Positions 26,300 to 38,551 of a DNA stretch of 64,000 bases are shown here, piece after piece. Below the pieces are notes generated by a model. That model did not search any database. It worked only from the letters and a program-made list of their open reading frames with translations, and had not been told where the DNA came from. Position 1 is the stretch's first letter. The number at the start of each line of letters is the position of its first letter. The position numbers and the translations under genes are program-made. This stretch comes from Psilocybe azurescens. Lineage: Eukaryota; Basidiomycota; Agaricomycetes; Agaricales; Agrocybaceae. The DNA lies in contig JAJIRX010000779.1 of the NCBI GenBank assembly GCA_023853785.1, positions 62,001 to 126,000 on the forward strand, read 5' to 3'.

Positions 26300-26630
26300 G
26301 TCTTCCTCGCCGCACTTCAGTCACTGGCAAGCACCGTGATTATTGTGTCAAGTAGCAAGAAAATCATACTGAAGTCATTCGCCAATAAAACTCTCCTAAA
26401 GTGTTCAAGCGACCCCACTGAGGTGCTTTTCATTCTTTCATTATGGGCAAATCATTTGATTTTAAACTATTACAACTAGGTTTTTTTTTTAGTTTGCTAA
26501 AGTATACCTCTTTTTCATGAAGTGAGTTCAATTGCCTATATCATTTATTATCGTTGCTTGACAGTTCAAAACAGATGTGGGTACATTACCTGTCAGGATT
26601 AACGTAGAAGAAGGGATGCTACTTGCTTGA
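26300..26630 (+). pseudogene. Internally deleted SDR copy
   Basis: The sequence reads ALQSLASTVIIVSSS, matching residues about 28-43 of the upstream SDR (SLQSLASTVIIASSN), then jumps directly to KTLLKCSSDPTEV, matching the KILLKRAGNPTEV part near the C-terminus. An intron and FAKVYLFFMK follow, then CGYIT and VEEGMLLA with a stop at 26628-26630. About 180 central residues, including the catalytic region, are gone, and the cofactor motif is missing. This is a remnant of a tandem duplicate and cannot encode an enzyme. Confidence 0.75.
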
Positions 26631-27621
26631 ATGCAGATACTTCTCCTGTGTTGTTTTAATCTTGCGAATGGGTCGAAGAGAAAAATGTGATCGTCATTTT
26701 ATACTATGTATGGGCAGGAATGGCTGGCGAGTATTCTGGGGATTTGTCCCATGTCAGATTGGTTAGATCATTTAGATGAGCAGCCCGAGATAGCCCACAG
26801 TATCTTTGCTACTAAGTAGTATCCCGTCTACGAGAAGCCCGACATTTCGGAAAACAGACCGAGCCGCTACCGAGTATCCACAGTCTAGTAATCAAGCTCA
26901 ACCTGAGTGAGTCGCAGGCGGGACATCCGGAACTGGATTTAGAGACGACCTGGTCATCCTTCAATCTAGGAAATGCGCCTAGTACTTAGGCACGACGGTG
27001 TCAGTATCTGTCTACCAGAGCATCATCTATCACATGTGACTCTTTTGACGATTCTCTGGCCTCATACGAAAGAAGTGTGTATTGAGAGTGCTCGAGTGGG
27101 CAGTGTCCATAGTAAAGTAACAATGCAGACCGCAATCGCATGCACTACGGAAGTTCGGCGTAATTGTCCCACAGCGACAACAGGGAGAAAGACTACAGAG
27201 TCGACTGCCTTGTCCCAAATAGACTTCATGAAACCGGGTAGACCGTCCAGATATCTCTAGATTACGTTCACGTAACTTTCATGCCGTTGCTACACATCAC
27301 ATCGAGGCACGGAGACACTAATCTGCAAGCCTGTAGACACGGTGGATCGTTATGTCTTTCCCTAAGCTAGATAACAGGGCCACAGATGACATGCAAGAGA
27401 CAAGAGCAGGATAAATAGAGAGGTCACGGGCTAGAACAGAGAGGACTGGAGTTGAGGCAGTTGAGGCACACACGTGTTACGTAAAGGGTGGGTGTGGCCG
27501 TGGATTAATTTCCCCCTTTTGGAGTATATGGGTTGGTCGTGCCAGCATCTCTTTCTTTCTCCTCTGTCTTTCTTCCGCCCCCTTTCTGGTCCTTGCTGCT
27601 TTTCTTGTTCTTCCATCCAAA
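26631..27621. other. Upstream region of the ALY/REF gene
   Basis: No gene supported. A pyrimidine-rich tract (CTTTCTTTCTCCTC type, about 27548-27600) just before the start codon is typical of strongly transcribed fungal housekeeping genes. Confidence 0.45.
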
Positions 27622-28960
27622 ATGGCATCCAGATCCGCCCAACGTAAACCGTACAGCGTTCGTAGTCGTTGATTTTGTTGGCTCTTTCATCAATATTGAC
27701 TTATGCATGCAACGTTCTTTAGCGTCCTGCAGCACGAGGACCAGCAGATGGTCAATGGGTACACGACAAAGCTCCGACCGGCCCCGCAAGAGGAAGAGCT
27801 CCCATCAATCGCGTTGCACCCCCGGCACCAAGTGGCCCAGCAGGCATTAACAACAAGCTGCTAGTCTCCAACCTGCATTACGAGATCACCCCGAAAGACC
27901 TTACTGTGTGTTTTACATCTTCCTTGCATCGGATCATCAGATTCTGTCGCGACTTGCATGCTGACAATACTTTCTCGCACATATTTGACTTCTAGTCTGT
28001 GTTTGGGCAAATAGGCACGCTCATTCGCGAGCCTCTACTTAGGGTACGACAAGCCACCGAGTTTCACCTCATTTAAGAGAATCCAAAGCCAATCAACCGA
28101 CCTTCTCTACCCTCTTCACGCTTATATCCCATTTTTGGCCCTCAAATTTGCACCTCGAAATCAACAACATCAATGAACGGAATGCACGAACGATGTATAT
28201 GCAACAGTACGACCGCAGCGGCCGATCAAGCGGTTCAGCAATCATTTCGTTCGAAACGGCCACCGAAGCAACTCGCGCGAAAAAGCAATTCGATGGTTAT
28301 CTAGCAAAGGGTAAACCTTACATCTGATTACTTCTCTTGCGATCCTATTCTCCAGCCTACCCCTACCCCACACAAACCCCTGTCCATCCTTCATGTCATC
28401 GCCCTCCTATCCTGTTCTCTCCCTTCCTTTTGCCAAATATTTTAATTCAGTAATATTGACTTGAATTTCTTCACCAGGCCAGCCGATGTCAATTGCATAC
28501 GACACAGGCCTGCCACCCCGCGCACCCCGTGCCCCTCGCCGCGCAACAAGTGCTCCGACAACAACGTCGCTCCTCAACAGGATAGAGAAACCGCCACTCG
28601 CAGAACGCCTCGCTGCAGATGATTCATCCATCAAAGTCCCCTCGGCTCCGTACGTCCCAAAACAATCTAACCTTAACCCTTAGCGTGGCGAGATAGTTTT
28701 TACTGACTCATGGTCCATCCATCCATTGTATCTATTCGTAGACGTGCATTCGCTGGACCAGTGCGCAATAGACCTGCTCGGGGCCTGGTAATGCCGCCCG
28801 CAATGCTGCACCGTTCGCTCGTGCGCCTAAAGGCCCCAAGAAACCTAAAACGGCCGAAGAACTCGACAAAGAGCTGGACGCTTTCATGGGTGACGCAGAA
28901 ACCACAGGCCCAGGCGCATCGACCAGCACGGAAGTTGCGCAAGATGTAGATATGGTCTAG
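27622..28960 (+). CDS. YRA1: ALY/REF-type mRNA export factor (THO/TREX subunit)
   Basis: RNA-binding adaptor that links splicing/TREX to the export receptor in the nucleus. The start MASRSAQRKPYS splices (donor near 27658, acceptor at about 27721) to an Arg/Gly/Pro-rich region, then a single RRM: NKLLVSNLHYEITPKDL (RNP2), FGQIGTLIREPLLR, YDRSGRSSGSAIISFETATE (RNP1), then a last exon group with QPMSIAYDTGLPPRAP. The C-terminus ends TAEELDKELDAFMGDAE and DVDMV, the UAP56-binding type motif of ALY/REF. One base is missing near 28784-28785 (GGGGCC for expected GGGGCCC), shifting RNRPARG-PGNAARNAAPF. In such a core gene a sequence error is the better explanation. Confidence 0.85.
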
Positions 28961-29456
28961 AAAGGGCTCGATTTCCCTTATGCTAGGTACTTATAATATT
29001 ACTCCATACATACATACATACATGTTTTCTCTCTTTTCTTCCCACCGTACGACTCTTCCTCTGAAATTTTGCAATTTGCTTACCTAGTTGCCCCCACTTT
29101 TATCAAATCGTTATGTTTTTCTTGCCTCATCGTCGCTATACACAAAATCGCAGTTAGTTTTTAGTCAGTTACCTTTCTCTGGTACTTATATGTTATGTAC
29201 TGCTGTGACCAAAATTTTTGTCGTCCCCACAATCGCACTGTATTTTTCTTTATTTTTTACTTGCTAATATCCCTCGTTTTCGAAGATATCGTTCTACATA
29301 TCGCAGTGTATGCTTCCAGTAGCCGCAGTGGCAGGATATATGTACAGGTTTATGTGTAGTAATACGCGTCACTGTCCTATATCAGCGCCCCTTGCTCCAT
29401 CAACGTCACACCCGCACAAGTTGTGGTATTGGTATAACATCGTCTTCAATCCAATT
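28961..29456. other. Convergent 3' region of ALY/REF and AIP1
   Basis: T-rich 3' flank with a short ACAT tetranucleotide repeat near 29005-29022. No gene seen. Confidence 0.45.
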
Positions 29457-32167
29457 CTACGCATGGAAAACGACATCCCACCCCTTACACACCCATCAAA
29501 CCCAGCCGACACCAGCTTGCCCCCTTTGCCCACCCCGCCATCGACCCACAGCACGCCGTTGATGCCCCCAGGCCCGGCGTTCTTTATTGGGATGTTCTTC
29601 ATTAGCTTGGCCACGCTCCAGACATAGACATGCGTGTCCAGCGAGCCCGAGGCACAGTGCGCGGAATCCGCGGTCCAGGAGAGAGAGTTGATCCGTGCGG
29701 TGTGGTGTGCCCAGCGCGAGGTGATCAGCTAGTGCAAGAAGATGAGATGAGAGGTGACATGAGAGAAAGGGGGCAAATGTCAGAGATCGTCGTATGTAGA
29801 GCGCATAGGATAGGATTACCTTGCGTTCTTTAGGATCGAACAGGATAAGTTTGCCTGATGACTGGAGTGCAAAAATAGTGATGATAAGAAAGTCGTTGAT
29901 CAATCAATGTGCATACGATCAAGAAAAAGAAAAAAGCACATACATCGCCAGATGCCAGGTACTTCCCATCAGGCGAGAAGGCAAGAGCAGACACCGCCCC
30001 CTGGTTACCTTCGAGAACCGCTACTTCCTTCAACGCCTTCCCATCCCATTCGCTAAGGCGGACTTTGCGATCCTAAATATCAATATGAGAATTTGGCTTA
30101 ATGATATACCATACCACCTGAAAGAAAATCCTTCCGACGTACCTCTCCACCGATAGCGACAAGAGTTCCAGAAGCAGCGGTAGCGCTGGGCTCGAAAGAT
30201 GTTTTCTGCTCGAACACCTTTTGGTTGGAGCGAAACGCCTCTACTTTGCCGATCTCTGCAATGAAGACGGTCGAATCTCCAGCCACAGCGATAGACTTTG
30301 GCTGTGCGCCGGTTGAAGCTGAAGCAGGGCTAGAGTTCAGTAATTTCATTTACTCATGGTCAATGCAAGTAAAAAAGAAGCACTGAAAAGGCTTACACAA
30401 AGCTCGAGCCATCAGCTGAGATTTCTCGCACTAGATCGTCGAAGCCAATGGAGTAAGTCCTGCCGTCCGTGCTGGAAGTGGCAAGACCAGAGACGTTGTT
30501 GGAGTGGCTCTCGCCCGCGAGTACTTTGGTTTCTTGCGTAGACGAAGAGTTGGAGTACACGCGACCATCAGCTGTCCCTGTCAAAAAGTGCTAGAGGATG
30601 ACGATGCAATTGCCGTGATAGATTTTTGGGGAGCCTGTATGTAGTATACAAATAAGAGATTCAGATGGTTCAAATTACACTTGGGAAAAGACGGTGTCTT
30701 GCTCAGACGCAGACGTACGCTTAAAATGCGAGCAGGTTTGTCTCCCGTCCTAGGATCGAAAACGTTGAGATCGCCCGACATCGATAAGGACACCAGGTCG
30801 TTTTCGCCACTCCAGGTGTTACCCATTTGTTGATGGTTGACACCAGATCCAACGGTCCAGGTGGTGACAGCTTTCTGAACTTGGGCGTCCCCTATTAGAG
30901 TAGCTGTAAGAGAAATGCTCGAGCAGAAGATACAACCGAGATCCTACAGAGTTTCACTGTGCAATCTGCAGATGAAGTAAAGAAGGATTTGCTATTTGGG
31001 CTCCACGAGCAGGCCATCTAGACAATTTAGTCCTGAACCTGTTTCCATGAAGAGCATTCGACATACAATCGTGCCTTTATGTGGGTTATCTAGAAATTCT
31101 GCGACAGTGTCGCCAGTTTTGCCATCATAGAGGAAGATCTTTGCATCAGAACCAACACTTGCAAAGTGATCACCCGATGGTGCGTATTGCACATCCTGAA
31201 CAAACTTGGTGTGGGTTTTGATTGTCTGGGATGTTGTGTTAGGCACTGCATACAAGGGATGGAAACCATGGCGCATACTCTTTCGTACTTGTAGGGTGCA
31301 CCTGTGTGGAAAACAATGCCATTGTCGTCACCGGCCGTTGCTGCTCGGAAAGGTCTCTGGTGTCTGATAGACACCGCATTGATTGCCTAGAATAGAGCGG
31401 TGAACAGATGTCGATTCAGAATTGCAGCCTGAACTGACCTTAGAATGTCCAATTATTTCTCCAGTGGATGAACCGGTGTCCATCATGAAGGCAGAGCCGA
31501 ATCTAACCTCATCCGTAAAGCTCAGTTTCATGGACGATATGTTTGTCGGTTCACTGACTTCTCTTTTCCGTCTCCCACAGCGATGATACGTTTGCTTTCT
31601 CCATCCCAGGATAGATCGTTCCTAAACGACCATCCTCAGCATTTGATCCACAAGCAGACAAAGGCCAGCAAAGACTTACACCCTTCCAGAGATAACTCTA
31701 TACTCTCCTTTCAAGACCTGATCCTCTCCCACCACATCCCACACGTTGACTGTCAAAACACAGTAAACAGATCAGCAACCGCCTGAAACTGCAGCATACA
31801 AACATAGACGCGACCTTTTCCAGTGATATCCGCAGAAGCGCAGTAGTACCCGGATGGAGAGAGCCGTGCCACAGTAGCATTCTGGATATGACCAGAGTAC
31901 GATGTTGTAAGTCCTGGATTCTGCGGTGCTATCTCTTGAGCAACAAGATCAAAGATTGAAAGCAATCATTAAGCAAACCTTCAGATCGCGAATCTGCAAG
32001 CATCAAAAGTCAATCCGCGAGCACTAGATTAACACAAGGGCGCATACACACCAACACCGTTCTTCCAGACGTGTACACGATCTTGTCTTTGCCTGAACTA
32101 AGCTTCGTCGAAACTCCACGGGTGGTCACAGGATTCGGGGATACAGCCCCGATTTCTTGAAAGACAT
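29457..32167 (-). CDS. AIP1: Actin-interacting protein 1 (WD40 protein, AIP1/WDR1)
   Basis: WD40 double beta-propeller that works with cofilin to disassemble actin filaments. N-terminal part: SPNPVTTRGVSTKLSSGKDK and IVYTSGRTVL. WD repeats follow, for example SYSGHIQNATVARLSPSGYY, IIGHSK, KFVQDVQYAPSGDHFASVGS, HSNNVSGLATSSTDGRTYSI, GNQGAVSALAFSPDGKYLAS and SLDTHVYVWSVAKLMKNIPI. It ends in a last blade (SAGFDGCV-R-WDVVFHA) with the stop at 29457-29459. About ten introns. Two breaks: one base missing in the C run 29481-29484 that separates DGCVR from WDVVFHA, and one near the start (A run 32160-32162) between MSF and IGAVSPNPV. The start at 32167 is therefore likely but not certain. Confidence 0.85.
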
Positions 32168-33220
32168 ATCGTTACTTGGTATGTAAAGGAGATATATGAG
32201 AAACCGATGAGAGGATTAGAAGTTTGGTGCTGGGATCGTTGAGGAGATCAGGCAGTGTTCGAGGTTGGTTGTTGCTGCGCGACGCGACTGCTCATAGGGG
32301 TTGGGTCCTGCAAAGGTCAATTACCCGATTTGGATGTCAATTTGTTCTCACGACCTCCACGAATCCGACTCGAAATGGCGTATACACCTGTGTGCACGTA
32401 ACGGATCACAGGTTGCATACTTACGGTGAGATTCGTGAAGCCTTCCTACAGAAATTGGAATTACAATTATCGCATCAGAAACCTCGGGTATACGACAATT
32501 CAGTAATCGTGTGGGCGTAGTGATGTATCCAAACAACCGACGCATTTCGCCAGATTTCATTTTTAAGCGACGATTATGTCGAAGTGTGATACACTCACTG
32601 GCGAGACGCATGCAAAGAAACGCAGAACGCGCCAACGACGGCGGTCTACTTTCAAAAAAAAATACTTAAAAAGAACAACTAAACAAATAATAGGGGCTGG
32701 ATCCGGAATGGAAATGGGTACTAGCTAGATATCTGGTAACAGAAGGGGGCTGTCTGGTCATTACGGGTCGTAAAAAAAAGAAACAGAGTGGAGGAAGATC
32801 AAGAATCAAAAATATTCCATCGGACGTGAATTTAAAAAAAAGGGGAGAGCGGGGAGGCAATGAGAGTGTATAGAACAGGCACAGACAAAAGGAAGGAAGG
32901 AAAAGGACAGAGTACTTTTGGAAGACAGGTTTGCGTATAGTAGTGTAGAATTTCATGCAAGGAGGGACAAAAAATTGATAAAGATGGTTGAATGTATAGC
33001 TTCCGAAATTTCTTCAATGAGATGCAAGCGTCGATGAAAGGAGGCAGAGGATCGGAAAGAGGATGATGATGATGATGATGATGATATAGGGTGGCAACCG
33101 TGCCCCGCGGAAGAAGGTGGAATATAAAAGGCAAGAATCGTCGTGAATAGAGCGGAAGGCTTGAATGGTACGGGTGGAAATGGAATGGGGTATCGAGGGT
33201 TAATGGATCCGATGACTAGT
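32168..33220. other. Upstream region of AIP1 with GAT microsatellite
   Basis: Purine-rich plus strand gives long but meaningless Pro/Ser/Phe-rich open frames on the minus strand (32666-33237). No gene supported. Confidence 0.45.
33062..33086 (+). repeat. GAT trinucleotide microsatellite
   Basis: About eight uninterrupted GAT units in the 3' flank of the RNA-binding protein gene. Confidence 0.8.
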
Positions 33221-36173
33221 CTACTTGGTGACGGCAAGACTGAGTGCTTTCTCCTTGAGCACGGGTGTATAGCTATTCATCAGATGTGCAAGGGCACGAA
33301 GATCTTCTTGATCCAGGAGGGCAATCGTAATTTTAGGCTGACATTCAGAGAATCAGCATCCACCGAAGCAATAAGGATGTACCAGAAAACTTACCGCCCC
33401 TTTGACACCTAAAGACTTGATAACTTTGAATCTAATACAATCAAGTCAGTCAAAAGGAGAGAAATAAGATGAGAAAGCCAAAAATGCTGACAATTTCTCT
33501 CCAATAGCTTGTTTCTGAACTTGAACTTGTTTGTCCAACAAACCATCAATGAACGAATCGGTAGCCTGAATAATGAGAGGGTCGGCCTTGGGCAGCGGAA
33601 GGCCAGTGGCCGAAGAAGAGCTGGCGAGCCTGATAATTTCAGCAGCAGGCAACCTCGCAAGCGAAGCGATCGTATGCGTGGTGGTCGAAGAGTTACCTGC
33701 AGGAGTAACAGGAGTAGGAGACGCCGTCGCCGACGGTCCGCGAGATGACAAGTCAGGTGTCCTAGGCGAAACCTCCGGGGGCACAATCTTCTTCGCCTGA
33801 GGCGTCACGGGCACAGGTGCCGGCGCCGACTTGGTGGACTGCGTATCTGTCACCTGTTCCGTGGTCTCTTCCCCATCATCGCTGTCCAACACCATTTTCG
33901 CGTCGACCAACTTAAGACGAAGGATCTCAGCATTAAAGAGACACATCGCTCGTTCGCGTTTCGGAAGGCTCATGATCAGCTCAGTTAATTCCGACTGCCG
34001 TGTCGATTCCAATTTGGCGATGGCCGCATACATTCTGTCTCGTTCGGATACCGGTGGGACCGATCCAGCAGGAGATGAAGTGCGGGGTGGCGTCAATAAT
34101 GACGGGCTGACTGATACCGGTGTAGAAGGATGTTCTGGGGCACTGGCGGTTGCAGGATTGGTATCGAGAAGTCGCGAGTCTTGAGATGCATTGTCAGACA
34201 CCGTCCCAGTGGATACAGGCTCGGGCGTGTCTGCCTTGGGTTGCTTGCCCTTGTAGTTCTCTACCTGATCCATCAACTTCGCTGGATCGTCAAGATACTG
34301 AAGAACATTGCTGAGCGAGAGGTTGACGATTGATTCCACGATCGAGTCCACGGCTCCATCTTCCACTACCTCCATTGATTTGACACGACGGCTGAGTTCT
34401 CCAGTGAGAACCTCTTTTCGTACTACAGGAGATAAAGCAGATAACGAATTGTAGGTCATGGGAACACCGAGTGTACCATTGAGAGCAGCCTGCAAGTGTC
34501 ATTTAGACCTAATCATATCAAAGACGACATGAAATACGCACGGTGTAGTAACTCGCAGACCCTCTTCGTCCCCGATCAGGACGATCAAAATGTACCGGTT
34601 TAGGAGACAGGGCAGGAGATCCGAGCGTCTGTGGGGAGTACATATGCGGGCTGTTCCATCCACTATAGCTTTCGCCGGCTTCAGATGCAGCTGGACTAGT
34701 AGCTCCGCTTGACGATCTTCTTGGGTGTCCGTTGTTGAATCGGTGTGCCAATTTTTCTTGTCGGAGCTGTTTAGGCTCATGCAGGCGAACCACAATCTGT
34801 TTGCTGCCTAGTTGTGCTCCATTCATTACACGCAAGGCTTCATTGGCTGGATTGAATAGCTTAAGCACTTGATGAAGAAGGTCTCGTGACTGTAGATTTA
34901 CCGTGTTCTGGTTGATGGTAAGACACGAAGCCAAATCCACGACTTTCTCCGTGTTCATTACGCATAACTCGAGCGCTAGAAGAAGTATAGATCAGTACCG
35001 ATACAAAGAATAAGCTCAACGCATATACCTGACAATTTGACCAAACTAGAAAACAGAGAGTAGTAAGTAATCACCGCCGACGATCAAAGGAAAAATACTC
35101 CTCTACCCGGCTGAAATGCGCAAATAGACTGTTGGAATCAATCTCAGGACTGAGGTTCTAAGCAAGAGACCATTATCATTATCGTATCTTGAACTGACCA
35201 AACAATAGACTTACTTTACAAAACAAGTTACAAGGATCAATGAGGCCGCTGTGGCTACTTGATCCTGGACCGTTTGAAGGTGCCAATTGCACTTGTTGTC
35301 CAGGGCCATGCATAAACGGCACAGGAGCTTGTATTGGTGATCGAACGGGCGAATAAGGATTTCCTCGGGGAGGTGAATGAGGTGAATACTGTATTCATAT
35401 AGTGTTAATGAGTCAGATTAAGGTAAAGTCGAAAAAACTAACCTGTGCCGGATAAGGCGAATATGACAGACCCGAAGGAATAAACGTTGGAGCCGCAACA
35501 TTAAACTCGGGCAAATTGTTCATACTACGCCTCAGAGGCTGATACAGCTGCACAGAAATGTTCTGCCCTTCAATTTCTGAGCAGTGCATGGCCTCCTCTG
35601 CTTGAATAGCGTCTTCTTCGTTCCAAAACTCGATCATCGCCACATCTGGCCCGAACTGTGTTTGTGTGTGCGCAGAAGCAAGGGCGCCGAAGGGTCGGAA
35701 GATGTCGTAGAGCTGGGAGTCCGTGTAGCCACTGGGTAACTGTTTTACAAGCCGCGGCAAGGCAGACGGTGGGGTAAGGGCGTGGGTGGGTTCGTGGGTG
35801 GATAGGGTGATAGGACCAACGGTACGGGCGGCATGGTCTCTGGGATGTTACGCGATTGGAGAATCGTAAGAGCTTTCTCGGCTGTAAATTTACACAGAGG
35901 TAAGAGATATCAATGAAAATTGACGCGAAAGGTAGAGTGAATATTGGGCATACCTTTGTCAAGGAACTTGAATTCAATGGTGCCCGAGAGCGGGTTTGGA
36001 GAGCCATCCCGCTGAATTTTGGGCCTGAAAGGTCCGCAGTTCACAAAGGCCATCGCAAGGTTCTCATCGGAAATATAAGGCGGAATGTTAGTGATATATA
36101 AGAGAGGTTCATGGAGGTAAGGGTGAGGACGAGGCCCTGATTCCTGGAACTGTTGATTGTAGCTGGGATCCAT
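33221..36173 (-). CDS. Three-RRM RNA-binding protein with C-terminal MLLE-like region
   Basis: The start MDPSYNQQFQESGPR leads to RRM1 (LLYITNIPPYISDENLAMAF), RRM2 (RLVKQLPSGYTDSQLYDIFR, then VAMIEFWNEEDAIQAEEAM) and, after a Pro-rich linker, RRM3 (beginning NLFCKNLS and ending LRVMNGAQLGSKQIVVRLHE). Next is a long Ser/Pro/Thr-rich segment, and the C-terminus (FIDGLLDKQVQVQKQAIGEK, FKVIKSLGVKGA, PKITIALLDQEDLRALAHLM) resembles PABP-type MLLE peptide-binding domains. Three N-terminal RRMs plus C-terminal MLLE is the layout of Ustilago Rrm4, which carries mRNA on endosomes; orthology is an inference. A base is missing between RRM1 and RRM2 (35805-35823). The stop is at 33221-33223. Confidence 0.8.
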
Positions 36174-36755
36174 GTTGATTTAGAGCAATACGTGTATAGT
36201 GAGAGTAAAAAAGAGATAATTAGAGGGACCACGCGACAGCTTGGCCGTCTATGGAGAATAGGAGAGTCCTAGCTGAAGACCGCCTCGACGATGGTGCCAG
36301 GCCAAGTTGAAGAACCACTTCAAAAAAGTTCCCTATCTACTGCTTATGTCATCACAAAACATCATGCCGAAACAACTCGGTGTCAAATTTAGGAGACCTG
36401 ATGTCTCCCGCACTTCAATTCTGTATGTATGTACAACATTCGTTACCCCTTTCCTCATCGCAATCATGTCCCAAAATAAAATAAAGTCGTGCTATCCAGT
36501 CGTCAATATGACTCTCCCCTTCTCTTCTCTCCGCAAGCCTTGAGGTATCTGCGTGTTGGCAAGGCGTAAAGAAGCACCCTCTTGAACAAAAATATCCTGG
36601 GTATCGTTCTATCGTTGTTGACATAAAAATGGGTATACGTTGATCTAAGTCTTGAGACTGCTGTATTCATCTATCGTGATCTGAAACAAGATGTGGTTGG
36701 TGAGTTTGATTATCTAGGAAGATATAATAATCCCTTTACCTGCCATCGTCGCGAC
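36174..36755. other. Upstream region of the RRM protein gene
   Basis: 580 nt between two minus-strand genes. Short open frames only; presumably promoter of the RRM gene and 3' UTR of its neighbour. Confidence 0.4.
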
Positions 36756-37265
36756 TCAAAAATCAAAATCATTCACTGCAGAAAACTGATCAGAATTCCA
36801 TTTCTTTCTGAAAGAAATTTTAGCATACTGGGTGACCATGGCGTCTGCAAATAGGATCAGTCGTTTGTTGATATTAAGAAATATTCAACAATGAACTTAC
36901 CGACGCGCGAATCGACGACGGAGGGGTACTGATGAATGGGTAGGTAGTGGAGATGACGACCACCCGTTATATCTTTGTAGAATATCGAGTAAATTCCTAG
37001 TCCCTGTTCTGAGAGCCCTGTCAGACACAGATCATTCGAACAAAAAAATGAAGTACTTTGTCGGTGTAAATGATTCCTCGACACTTTCTGAATTCATCTC
37101 CTCTGCAAGTCCATCAACCGCAGGGAGAACCAACTGAAGTAATCTCGAAGGCGTCGAAATGTCTTCGCTCGTTATAACAGAATCCGTCCTGATGAGTATT
37201 GGAGCTGCTGTAGCAAGGCAAACGAGGAAAGCAAGCATTGCGAGAACATAGCGGTGATACATCAT
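36756..37265 (-). CDS. Small secreted protein of unknown function
   Basis: The start MMYHRYVLAMLAFLVCLATA is a classical signal peptide with likely cleavage after TAA. The mature part includes TSEDISTPSRLLQLVLPAVD, GLAEEMNSESVEESFTPTK, then after an intron EQGLGIYSIFYKDITGGRHL, HQYPSVVDSRV, and after a second intron AMVTQYAKISFRKKWNSDQF ending NDFDF. The first splice is not cleanly in frame; one base appears to be missing or the junction is different. No family recognised and no cysteine pairs, so it is not a typical disulphide-rich effector. Confidence 0.5.
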
Positions 37266-38551
37266 GATGATAAAGGATCTATCTGTCTGACTGAACCGAA
37301 GGTGGGAGGAGAGGAACCGCAGAGTAGATTTAACAACGATGACTGGTGTGTCAAAATCACCATCCATGTCCTTTTATACCGTACTGCCAGCAAGAAGCAA
37401 GGATCAAATGAGCGGCAATTCATTTCGCTGTCAACGTTGGATAACCGCGGTGTTACTTCGTTCACTGCTTCTCGAAGACCTTCGATGTTGAAGCATAGTG
37501 CATTAGATAATCTACAGTAAATGCTTCTAAAGGTGGTATCAGCAATACGCCTTCTGGGATGGATCAAAAGCTAAGCTAGGGTGACTTACTCAAACCTAGT
37601 CCGCGGGGTCCCATTCAAAGTAATTGCAGGACGAAATGAAAGTTATGTGCTGGGGCTTTCTCTTTTCAGCGTATTCTCCGATGGAATACAGGCACTCTGG
37701 ACCAAGTTTTCTGTTGTGGAACTCGAGAAAATAGTACAGAAAACGCTGCGGATGTTCAAAGACTTCTATGACAGAACCATACATCTGCGACTCGCGACAG
37801 TGGCGGCTCCTGCCAGGAGTTGCGAATAGTTCAACTCCAAGTCAAATCATCTAGCGAATAGCCCAACAAATGTATGCGCTAGCACAATCCTAGGTAGATA
37901 TCATATTGAATAAAATTTTGGGGCGCCACAAAATTTAACTGACACACCGTGGTCCTCGCTATTCCGCTATAAACATCGCCGCCTCATTAATGGTCTCGAC
38001 TACGACGAAATGGATTCCATAATTCTATAAAGGATTAGTAACCAATGCACGGAATCGAGAAACGAGTAAATGAGGGTGCATGACGTAGTCCATGACTCCT
38101 AGTTAGGTTTTCGCGAACAGCTGGGCTCCGGGGCTCCGGTTTGCGAAATTGATTAAGAGAAAGCTGTTTGGGCAGCTTGCCTTTACCCCACGCTCGCTGA
38201 TCAGCCTACAAGGATAGAGGGGCACAACACGGTGATAATTTACCGCAGGACACCGTATTTAGCTGAAGTAAGCCACCCAAACTTCCATTACGTCGGAAAG
38301 CTGGAAAGAGTGTGGTTCCCATGGACAAGCACCCAGGAGTCACAAACCTGTCGCGCTATCTTGCTCATGCTCAGAATAAATCATCGAGCCATTCGCCCTA
38401 ATGCCTCGAACACAGCCTCGAACATTCCATGGTATATTATTCACATTGGATAGGTTCTTCCAATCTACATTGACAAATTAAAGGGTATTAGTGAGGCAAA
38501 CGAACCATTGGCGTTAAGGTCACATGAAGAATCCAAAAGAAAATCTCAGTC
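37266..38551. other. Intergenic region, no supported gene
   Basis: Contains short open frames on both strands; a minus-strand frame at 37596-37784 has protein-like composition but no family or start that I can support. Confidence 0.35.

Noticed and set aside
32666..33237. Overlapping minus-strand open frames of 94-100 codons rich in Ser, Pro, Phe and His
   Set aside because: They arise from purine-rich low-complexity DNA and the GAT microsatellite; no family, no conserved splice pattern.
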